From assembly GCA_026390215.1 (NCBI GenBank), contig JAPLGJ010000001.1:1-5158 (forward strand): DNA of 5,158 nucleotides, written 5' to 3'. Position numbers and translations under genes: made by a program. A model generated the notes under the pieces. It did no database searches and had not been told where the DNA came from. It was given only the letters and a program-made list of their open reading frames with translations. Each line of letters opens with the position of its first letter. Position 1 is the stretch's first letter. Shown piece after piece: positions 1 to 4,657 of this stretch. The DNA comes from Caldisericota bacterium (lineage in GTDB: Bacteria > Caldisericota > Caldisericia > Cryosericales > Cryosericaceae).

Positions 1-1
1 C

Positions 2-688
2 GCCTGCTTCGTCGTCGAACCCGTTCAGGGCGAGGGTGGATTCCGCGTCCCGACTGATGGTTTCCTCGAGATGCTGCGTGAGGTCTCGAAGAAGTACGGC
101 ATCCTTCTCGTCGTCGACGAAATCCAAGCCGGCGTCGGTCGTACCGGCAAGTTCTTCTCCATCGAGAACTGGAACGTGGTTCCGGACATCATCTGCTCAG
201 CCAAATCCCTGGCGGCCGGCATGCCGCTGTCAGCAGTCATCGCCCGGAAAGACATCATGGACAAGCTGCCCGGCAGCAGCCTCGGTGGCACCTACATCGG
301 CAACCCTGTTGCATGCCGCGCGGCCAGCGAAGTCGTCGACATCATCGAGGACGAGCACCTGCTCGACCGCGCTGTCGCTCTTGGCAAGCTCATTCGCAGC
401 CACTGGGGTGCTTGGAAGGAGAAGTACGAGATCATTGGCGATGTCCGTGGCCTGGGTGCCATGCAGGCCATCGAGTTTGTCAAGGACCGCACCACCCGAG
501 AGCCTGCAACCCAGCTGAACGGTCAGATCATCAAGGAATGCCTGCACCACGGCGTATTCGTGGCCGGTTCGGGCATCTACGGCAACTGCATCCGCATGCT
601 GGTCTCTTTGGAGATCACGGACGAGCAGCTGACGGAAGCCTTTGGCATCATGGAGACAGCTGTCGCTCACGCCAACGAATCGCGCTGA
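2..688 (+). CDS. gabT: 4-aminobutyrate aminotransferase-like class-III PLP aminotransferase (3' part, 5' end outside window)
   Basis: This is the C-terminal 228 residues of a fold-type I, class-III aminotransferase. GabT moves the amino group of 4-aminobutyrate to 2-oxoglutarate in the cytoplasm, giving succinate semialdehyde and glutamate. The reading frame is open from base 2, so an internal ATG at 71 is not the start. Visible landmarks are EPVQGEGG (fragment residues 6-13), VVDEIQAG with the PLP-contacting Asp39, SAKSLAAG with the Schiff-base Lys68, and GGTYIGNPVAC. The 29-residue Asp-Lys spacing is the same as in E. coli GabT. The C-terminal GDVRGLGAMQAIEF and IRMLVSLEITDEQ also match GabT. 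About 200 N-terminal residues are missing compared with the roughly 425-residue family. It is convergent with dtd. Substrate is uncertain: acetylornithine or other omega-amino acid aminotransferases, and racemases of this fold, look similar. The class assignment is firm; the exact substrate is not. Confidence 0.85.
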   Translation, partial: ACFVVEPVQGEGGFRVPTDGFLEMLREVSKKYGILLVVDEIQAGVGRTGKFFSIENWNVVPDIICSAKSLAAGMPLSAVIARKDIMDKLPGSSLGGTYIGNPVACRAASEVVDIIEDEHLLDRAVALGKLIRSHWGAWKEKYEIIGDVRGLGAMQAIEFVKDRTTREPATQLNGQIIKECLHHGVFVAGSGIYGNCIRMLVSLEITDEQLTEAFGIMETAVAHANESR

Positions 689-718
689 TTCGCCAGATCT
701 GGTTGTATCAGCATCGAT

Positions 719-744
719 GAAGCCGGGGCGATTGCCCCGGCTTC
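719..744. terminator. Hairpin between convergent gabT-like gene and dtd, probable bidirectional terminator
   Basis: A perfect 11-bp inverted repeat, GAAGCCGGGGC (719-729) and GCCCCGGCTTC (734-744), encloses the tetraloop GATT. It lies 30 bp after the gabT-like stop and 21 bp beyond the dtd stop, so it can fold at the 3' end of either transcript. Neither strand has a real U-tract after the stem, so it may act as a weak intrinsic terminator, a 3'-end stabiliser, or only as a pause site. Position and stem strength support the call; efficiency cannot be judged. Confidence 0.65.
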
Positions 745-765
745 TCACGTGCAAAGCTGTCTGGC

Positions 766-1227
766 TTACTGGGCTCGCTTCTTGCGGCTGTCCGTCTCGA
801 TGATGATGGTGACCGGGCCGTCACCCACCAGACTGACCTCCATGTGCGCCCCGAAGACGCCGTTCTGAACGTCGAATCCCTGACTTCGCAGTCCCGTGCA
901 TACGTCCCGATAGATCTCATCGGCATACGCCCCGGCGGCGGCACCCGTGAAGCTGGGCCTGTTGCCTCGAGCCACGTCTCCATACAGGGTGAACTGACTG
1001 ACGACGAGAAAGGAACCCTTGATGTCTGCCACCGAGCGGTTCATCAGACCGTCTTCGTCTGCGAAGATGCGCAGGCCACTCAACTTGCGCACCATGAACG
1101 CCGTGTCTTCGGGGCCGTCGTCAGGAGCTACCCCCAGCAGCACCAGCAACCCTGCTTCGATATGCCCAACCTGCTTGCCGTCGACGGCGACCGACGCACT
1201 GCTCACTCGTTGCACCACAGCCCGCAT
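766..1227 (-). CDS. dtd: D-aminoacyl-tRNA deacylase
   Basis: Complete 153-residue Dtd, of normal length for the family (E. coli 145). The homodimeric cytoplasmic enzyme hydrolyses D-amino acids from mischarged tRNA and is also known to remove glycine from tRNA-Ala. The N-terminus MRAVVQRVSSASVAVDG is typical. The active-site SQFTL lies at residues 77-81, RGNRPSF at 87-93, and the cross-subunit Gly-cisPro pair is G137-P138 within GDGPVT, with the same numbering as the E. coli protein. One deviation is G135 where E. coli has Asn (NDGPVT). The C-terminal tail DSRKKRAQ is slightly longer and basic. The ATG at 1227 is preceded by an AGAGGTGA Shine-Dalgarno (complement of 1231-1238). A TACTAT -10-like element on the minus strand (1262-1267) lacks a clear -35. 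The gene is divergent from tRNA-Ala and convergent with the gabT-like gene. Confidence 0.95.
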   Translation of the reverse strand: MRAVVQRVSSASVAVDGKQVGHIEAGLLVLLGVAPDDGPEDTAFMVRKLSGLRIFADEDGLMNRSVADIKGSFLVVSQFTLYGDVARGNRPSFTGAAAGAYADEIYRDVCTGLRSQGFDVQNGVFGAHMEVSLVGDGPVTIIIETDSRKKRAQ

Positions 1228-1305
1228 GTTTCACCTCTCAGTCGTCTTCGGTCACAGACTCATAGTAGCACGACCAGCCTGCAACGCGAATGGTGCCTGC
1301 CGCGG

Positions 1306-1333
1306 TTGACACTCGGGACCTTCCCGGTATACT
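1306..1333 (+). promoter_or_regulatory. Sigma70-type promoter of the tRNA-Ala gene
   Basis: A consensus -35 TTGACA (1306-1311) and a near-consensus -10 TATACT (1328-1333) are separated by 16 bp. Transcription would start near 1340, about 17 nt before the mature tRNA, leaving a short 5' leader for RNase P to remove. It is the best promoter in the window, as expected for a stable RNA gene. Confidence 0.75.
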
Positions 1334-1356
1334 TTGACTGTTCGTTTCCAAGACGT

Positions 1357-1432
1357 GGGGATATAGCTCAGCTGGGAGAGCGCCTGCATGGCATGCAGGA
1401 GGTCGGGGGTTCGAGCCCCCCTATCTCCACCA
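1357..1432 (+). tRNA. tRNA-Ala, anticodon GGC
   Basis: The 76-nt gene folds as a complete cloverleaf. The acceptor is GGGGATA (1357-1363) paired with TATCTCC (1422-1428), the D arm GCTC/GAGC, and the anticodon stem CCTGC/GCAGG around loop ATGGCAT with anticodon GGC at 1390-1392. The variable loop is AGGTC, and the T stem GGGGG/CCCCC encloses TTCGAGC. The discriminator is A73 and the CCA is encoded at 1430-1432. The single wobble in the acceptor stem is exactly G3:U70, the main alanine identity element, which confirms the assignment. It reads GCC and GCU codons. No T-run terminator follows. Its last 15 bases and the two after them recur at 4317-4333. Confidence 0.97.
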
Positions 1433-1605
1433 CCCGACCACCGTGACCCCTCTTTCTCGCTTTGGGACTGACTTCAGACCTAGGCCACTCGCTGTTGTTC
1501 TCGCGGTCAGAGGAGATGCTGAAGCAACTGAATGCCTGACGACCCTACAGGAGGAGCCGTACAGGCTTCCCTTGTCCGTCTCCGTTTCATCTGTAGACTG
1601 ACCTC
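1433..1605. other. Intergenic gap between tRNA-Ala and the PIG-L gene
   Basis: These 173 bp hold no convincing gene. The only translation-like signals are AGAGGAG directly against ATG at 1516, giving a 7-codon frame, and a GGAGGAG at 1550-1556 with no start at a usable distance. An imperfect direct repeat, GACTGACTTCA (1466-1476) and GACTGACCTCA (1596-1606), has 10 of 11 positions identical, and the second copy runs into the PIG-L start codon. No terminator hairpin for the tRNA was found. Confidence 0.5.
1572..1599 (+). promoter_or_regulatory. Possible promoter giving a leaderless PIG-L transcript
   Basis: TTGTCC (1572-1577) and TAGACT (1594-1599) are spaced by 16 bp and each match 4 of 6 bases of the sigma70 consensus. 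The -10-like hexamer ends 6 bp before the ATG at 1606, which would put the transcription start at or very near the A of the start codon. No Shine-Dalgarno is present just before that ATG. Both facts fit leaderless expression, but each hexamer is weak. Confidence 0.3.
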
Positions 1606-3015
1606 ATGAGCCATCGAGTGGGACTTGTCATGTCTGTTTGTGTGGCGGTGGCCGTCGTCGTGAGTGTGGCGTTGTGGCTTGCCTTCTACGGTTCATCACT
1701 CGCCGCTCCCGGCCTGGCAACTACGCTCTCCGATCCTGCAAACCAACTGCCTCTACTGAGTTCGAAGGACGCCGTACTCATCGTAGCCCCTCACCCAGAC
1801 GATGAGTGTATTGCCACCGGGGGCCTCATCCAGCAGGCAATCGCCACAGGAGCCCGGGTGCATGTCGTGTACCTCACATATGGAGACAACCATGAACTCG
1901 CGTACTGGGCTCTGAGGAAGATACCGGCTCTTACTCCCGCCCAGTACCGGTCTCTGGGCGAAACGCGCCATGCCGAGGCCATCAAGGGGACAGAGTCGCT
2001 GGGACTGAATCCGGATGACCTCACGTTCCTGGGTTATCCGGACGCAGGTACGCTGCGCATCTGGGAAACAACCTGGCAGCCCGGGACAAGCCGGCTTCAC
2101 CTGGCAACCGGAACCAGGGTTGTCCCATACGGCGACGCGCTTTCTCCTGGCTCTGCGTACAATGCTGCAGCTATCCTGAAGGACTTCGAGTCGGTGCTGC
2201 ACTCCTTTGCTCCGACCGTCGTCGTGCTTCCCTCGCCCCTCGACCTCAATCCAGACCATCAGGCTGCCTATCTGTATGCGACTGCCGCCCTGTCTGACCT
2301 CAGCATGAGTCCCACGCAGTACACGTATATCGTGCACCAGCGGCACTTCCCCATGCCACGATTCTACAATCCGCTGGCTCTCCTGACACCGCCATCCTTC
2401 GTGGCCTCGCTACCACTGCCACTTCGAAACCTCCGGCTCACTGCCGGCCAGGTCAGCCTCAAGTATGCGTCGACAATGCTCTATCGCAGCCAGACAGACG
2501 TCAGCTACAATCTGCTCGCAAGCTTCTGCCGCCAGAACGAAGTCTTCATGGCAGACAAGCATCTGCATCTATCGCTAGAGGCTGCACCGTTCTTCCTGAT
2601 CCCAACCGACTTCCTTCTTGAGAGGTTTGGACGCAACTTTGAGCTGCAGTCTGCTACGGCGAGTAAGCCTACACCAGGAACCCTGCGCCTCGTTCTGGCG
2701 TTTCCTGTCGCCCCGGCCGAGGACTCAGTCGCCGAGATATCGGTTTTCGCGGCGCGCACCGGCATACCTTTTGCGGACCAGCCGAAACTGGTCGTGCAGC
2801 TCCAGCACGGCAAAGAGGCAACAGCTACCGATCTGGTGACGGGTGCATCAGTCTCGAACTCGGTCGTCACGGTGGAGAATGGGACTGAAGTCACCATCGA
2901 TATCAACATGCCAGAAGCCGCACAGGCTGTCCTGATCATGTTTCATATTCGAGCCGGTTACCGCGGCCTCAATCTCTATACCACACCGTGGCAAGTGTTC
3001 AATCTGGCGCAATAG
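1606..3015 (+). CDS. Membrane-anchored or secreted PIG-L/LmbE-family N-deacetylase with C-terminal extension
   Basis: The 469-residue protein opens with a short basic start (MSHR) and a hydrophobic segment at about residues 5-28, a signal peptide or anchor (possible cleavage after SLA at 31-33), so the catalytic part should face outward. The PIG-L metal and catalytic motif HPDDE is at 63-67 in VLIVAPHPDDECIATGG, with TYGD at 91-94, ETRHAEA at 119-125, LGYPD at 142-146 and the second metal motif NPDHQAA from 215 (His218). SQTD and the SFCRQNEVF segment (306-314) also fit the family. PIG-L enzymes are usually Zn-dependent deacetylases of N-acetylglucosaminyl groups; the substrate here is unknown. 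Residues after about 330 go beyond the usual 230-300-residue core and look beta-rich. An in-frame TAG at 1594 excludes earlier starts; Met9 (1630) is the alternative. The HGSNAT-like gene follows after 155 bp. The family call is firm. Confidence 0.85.
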   Translation: MSHRVGLVMSVCVAVAVVVSVALWLAFYGSSLAAPGLATTLSDPANQLPLLSSKDAVLIVAPHPDDECIATGGLIQQAIATGARVHVVYLTYGDNHELAYWALRKIPALTPAQYRSLGETRHAEAIKGTESLGLNPDDLTFLGYPDAGTLRIWETTWQPGTSRLHLATGTRVVPYGDALSPGSAYNAAAILKDFESVLHSFAPTVVVLPSPLDLNPDHQAAYLYATAALSDLSMSPTQYTYIVHQRHFPMPRFYNPLALLTPPSFVASLPLPLRNLRLTAGQVSLKYASTMLYRSQTDVSYNLLASFCRQNEVFMADKHLHLSLEAAPFFLIPTDFLLERFGRNFELQSATASKPTPGTLRLVLAFPVAPAEDSVAEISVFAARTGIPFADQPKLVVQLQHGKEATATDLVTGASVSNSVVTVENGTEVTIDINMPEAAQAVLIMFHIRAGYRGLNLYTTPWQVFNLAQ

Positions 3016-3170
3016 CGACTGCAGCTCACCACGACGTCGAAAGAAGCTGTATCCATTCGTTCCTCCGACGGCCATGATGTCACCTCCGGCAGGACGGTCA
3101 ACGCTTGACTTCTCAGTCTGTCTTGCGTTTGTTCTGGATCAGGGCATGCTGTGATCGTCAGGGAGTAACG
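3016..3170. other. Gap before the acyltransferase gene, with a TTGACT element and a small dyad
   Basis: These 155 bp separate two same-strand genes. A TTGACT -35-like hexamer is at 3105-3110, but the sequence 17 bp further (TTTGTT) is a poor -10. A 20-bp imperfect dyad at 3137-3156 has outer arms GATCA/TGATC around a central GCATGC, a possible operator. No terminator follows the PIG-L gene, so read-through from it remains possible. Confidence 0.35.
3160..3165 (+). promoter_or_regulatory. Ribosome binding site fixing the acyltransferase start
   Basis: AGGGAG ends 5 nt before the ATG at 3171. A longer frame could begin at TTG 3105, but that start has no Shine-Dalgarno and would add 22 residues absent from the family pattern. 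The ATG with this site is preferred, and the family motif begins right after it. Confidence 0.75.
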
Positions 3171-4136
3171 ATGAGTGACGTGCGCACGCGACTGGGATCC
3201 ATAGATGAGTTCAGAGGATTCGCCATCCTGCTCATGGTGCTGGCCGACTACCTGGAAGGCTCTGCGGTTGTTCCAGGCTGGCTGAAGCATGCGCCGGACG
3301 TTGGCCTGACGGAGGCCGACATCGTCGCTCCGCTGTTCATCCTGGCCATCGGCCTCACGTTCGGACTGTCGTGGCGAGGCAGGCAAGCTCGCGTTGGCAC
3401 GAACAAGACAGTCCAGCACTTCATCGTCCGGTACCTCGCGCTTGTCGGTATCGGCGCCGTGCTGACCGTCCTGGGGGATCTCTCAGGTGTAGTCGTGGAT
3501 CAGTCGAACTGGGGGCTCCTGCAGGCGATAGGGGTAGCCGGGCTGATCACCCTGGTGTTCATCGGGCTACCTGCACGTGTGCGCTGGCTTGCCGGGGTTG
3601 TGGTGCTGGCCGGGTACCAGATCCTGCTCGACCGAATCTGGCTTGCCGACGTCTTGCAGTCGACACACGGAGGGCTGATGGGCGCTCTGTCATGGGGTGC
3701 GATGATGGTGCTGGCGACAGTGCTGGGCGACCTCTTCCACGACGAGCCCCGGAGGAAGTGGTTTCCGGACGTCTCAGTGGGCGTCCTTCTCATCGGCCTC
3801 GCACTAGCGCTCGTGGTTCCTGTCAGCAAGCACCGCGTCTCAGCAAGCTATGTTCTCATCACGCTCGGTGGCAGCGGGCTGGTGTTCTGGCTCTTCCACC
3901 TCCTGGATCGCCGTTTCGGCTGGACAGTCCCTGTCCTGAAGGTGTGGGGCAGGAACCCGCTGATCCTGTATGTTCTGCATGGTCTCATGCTCGGCATTTT
4001 CACCGTACCGAACGCGCCGGGCTGGTACGTGCAAGCGCCGGCTTGGTTGGTGGTCATACAGGCAGTTCTGATGGTTGGAACGCTGAGTGCCATAGGATGG
4101 TTGCTGGACAAGAAAGGGCTCACGTTCGCTCTGTAG
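3171..4136 (+). CDS. HGSNAT-like (heparan-alpha-glucosaminide N-acetyltransferase family) multi-pass membrane acyltransferase
   Basis: The 321-residue protein has about nine to eleven hydrophobic segments, for example near residues 17-34, 51-68, 84-104, 117-133, 139-153, 170-186, 201-216, 226-245, 262-279 and 291-312. The N-terminal RLGSIDEFRGFAILLMV (7-23) and KHAPDVGLTEADIVAPLFI (39-57) match the HGSNAT/YeiB-type pattern, in which the His of the HA..G(L/W)T.AD segment is catalytic; here it is His40. Further family signatures are WGLLQAIG (114-121), PVSKHRVSASYVL (217-229) and GRNPLILYVLHGL (260-272). Human HGSNAT takes acetyl from cytosolic acetyl-CoA and acetylates a terminal glucosamine across the membrane. 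Bacterial homologues mostly have unknown acceptors. The adjacent deacetylase suggests an amino-sugar-containing surface polymer, which is inference. Other transmembrane acyltransferases (DUF418, acyltransferase-3) share the architecture but fit these motifs less well. Confidence 0.8.
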   Translation: MSDVRTRLGSIDEFRGFAILLMVLADYLEGSAVVPGWLKHAPDVGLTEADIVAPLFILAIGLTFGLSWRGRQARVGTNKTVQHFIVRYLALVGIGAVLTVLGDLSGVVVDQSNWGLLQAIGVAGLITLVFIGLPARVRWLAGVVVLAGYQILLDRIWLADVLQSTHGGLMGALSWGAMMVLATVLGDLFHDEPRRKWFPDVSVGVLLIGLALALVVPVSKHRVSASYVLITLGGSGLVFWLFHLLDRRFGWTVPVLKVWGRNPLILYVLHGLMLGIFTVPNAPGWYVQAPAWLVVIQAVLMVGTLSAIGWLLDKKGLTFAL

Positions 4137-4161
4137 TGCGGTGAGGCTGTCAGGAGGGAGT

Positions 4162-4284
4162 ATGGAGGGAGACGTTGTCGAACTGATTGTCGTTGCAGGT
4201 GCAAGCTCAGTCCTGAAGAGACTACGGCTACTGACAACAGTTGCGAGTACCAAGGACCACCTCCAAGACCAGCATGAACAGTAG
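4162..4284 (+). CDS. Possible small ORF, 40 residues, unknown function
   Basis: ATG at 4162 is preceded by AGGAGGG (4152-4158), a near-perfect Shine-Dalgarno at slightly short spacing, and the frame ends at TAG 4282-4284. The translation begins MEGDVVELIVVAGASSVL, a hydrophobic stretch, then KRLRLL, and ends in a polar tail (STKDHLQDQHEQ). It lies 25 bp after the acyltransferase stop, so it would be co-transcribed with it. No family is recognised. The purine-rich motif and the short frame could be chance, or this could be the debris of a larger gene. Confidence 0.3.
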   Translation: MEGDVVELIVVAGASSVLKRLRLLTTVASTKDHLQDQHEQ

Positions 4285-4292
4285 CATTGTAG

Positions 4293-4333
4293 ATGGTTCG
4301 CAGGACTGCCTGTTCTCCCCTATCTCTACCACC
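4293..4333 (+). repeat. Degenerate copy of the tRNA-Ala 3' end, att-like direct repeat
   Basis: Bases 4317-4333 match 1418-1434 (T-stem end, acceptor strand, CCA and two following bases) at 16 of 17 positions; the one difference is C to T at the acceptor base paired with G1. A weaker match continues upstream: 4293-4305 agrees with the anticodon loop and stem 1388-1400 at 10 of 13 positions, and GTTC is kept at 4312-4315. About 6 nt are missing in the T-arm region relative to the tRNA, and no 5' half is present, so it cannot be a working tRNA. Such a 3' fragment is what tRNA-directed integration leaves at the far end of an element. Confidence 0.45.
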
Positions 4334-4525
4334 ACCTCATCGACGCTGCGTCTTTGGCACTCGTCTAAGTCCATGGAGCACCTGCACAACGCCTGGGTTA
4401 TGCTCGCGGTACTGACGCCACCGCGTTTGCACACGCCTGTCGCCGACCTTCGGCAGGATGATTGAGCCGGAGAGACCTCCCACGTCGAGGGTTCTGGGAC
4501 GGGTGCTTTGCGGCAGATTCGGTGC

Positions 4526-4542
4526 GCAGAGAACCTCTCTGC
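4526..4542. other. Small perfect hairpin upstream of the terminal gene
   Basis: GCAGAG (4526-4531) and CTCTGC (4537-4542) form a perfect 6-bp stem with loop AACCT. No T-run follows, so it is not a convincing terminator. It stands 33 bp before the larger dyad. Confidence 0.3.
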
Positions 4543-4563
4543 ACTGCAGCATGGGCGCACTTC

Positions 4564-4569
4564 TTGACA
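4564..4569 (+). promoter_or_regulatory. Consensus TTGACA, possible -35 of the terminal gene
   Basis: A perfect -35 hexamer lies 88 bp before the ATG at 4658. The -10 is unclear: TACCAT (4584-4589) is only 14 bp away and CATTCT (4587-4592), at 17 bp, matches 3 of 6 bases. Either candidate falls inside the 40-bp dyad, so a protein bound there could block the promoter. Confidence 0.35.
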
Positions 4570-4575
4570 CAGGGA

Positions 4576-4615
4576 TTCTCCCATACCATTCTGCATGTAG
4601 AGTCGTATGGGAGAA
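4576..4615. promoter_or_regulatory. 40-bp dyad, candidate operator or 5'-leader hairpin
   Basis: TTCTCCCATAC (4576-4586) and GTATGGGAGAA (4605-4615) are a perfect 11-bp inverted repeat. Inside, a C/C mismatch is followed by ATTCT (4588-4592) facing AGAGT (4599-4603), which pair with one G:U, then a G:U and a central CATG at 4594-4597. The whole 40 bp is therefore nearly symmetrical. It lies between TTGACA and the ribosome site of the terminal gene. As DNA it could be a repressor site; as RNA it would be a strong leader hairpin 30 nt before GGAGG. It is not followed by a T-run, so a simple terminator is unlikely. Confidence 0.55.
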
Positions 4616-4657
4616 GAGGAAACCCGACACCGTCCTCACCCCATTGGAGGAACGAAG

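Larger units (their letters stand above)
4137..4657. other. 521-bp region without a recognisable gene
   Basis: No frame on either strand resembles a known protein. The longer frames here either run antisense into the next gene or have low-complexity, arginine- and serine-rich translations typical of chance. Contents, in order, are a possible 40-codon ORF with a good ribosome site (4162-4284), a tRNA-Ala 3'-end-like repeat (4317-4333) preceded by a weaker anticodon-arm match (4293-4305), a small hairpin GCCGA/TCGGC (4442-4454), a 6-bp hairpin (4526-4542), a TTGACA (4564-4569), a 40-bp dyad (4576-4615), and the ribosome site of the following gene. Confidence 0.6.

Noticed and set aside
230..754. 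174-residue minus-strand frame opposite the gabT-like gene
   Set aside because: It is antisense to a gene with unmistakable catalytic motifs, and its translation resembles no family; GC-rich codon structure explains the open frame.
844..1446. 200-residue plus-strand frame over dtd and the tRNA
   Set aside because: It is antisense to dtd and runs through a complete tRNA gene, so it cannot be a real coding region.
3105..3170. Earlier TTG start for the acyltransferase
   Set aside because: No ribosome site precedes it and the extra 22 residues do not match the family; ATG 3171 has AGGGAG at good spacing.
3371..4144. 257-residue plus-strand frame in another phase of the acyltransferase gene
   Set aside because: Its translation is Arg/Ala/Gly/Pro-rich, without membrane segments or motifs, while the overlapping frame has full family signatures.
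1433..4316. Integrase, transposase or CRISPR array between the tRNA-like repeats
   Set aside because: All space is taken by the two enzyme genes and short gaps; no recombinase motifs or regularly spaced repeats are present.
4293..4333. A functional second tRNA or a tmRNA 3' end
   Set aside because: No 5' acceptor strand, D arm or intact T arm can be paired with it, and the T loop consensus is broken by missing bases.
4442..4454. GCCGA/TCGGC hairpin as a terminator
   Set aside because: The stem is only 5 bp with a 3-nt loop and no T-run follows.
4241..4465. 74-residue plus-strand frame starting with TTG
   Set aside because: It has no ribosome site, a Ser/Thr-rich chance-like translation, and covers the tRNA-like repeat.
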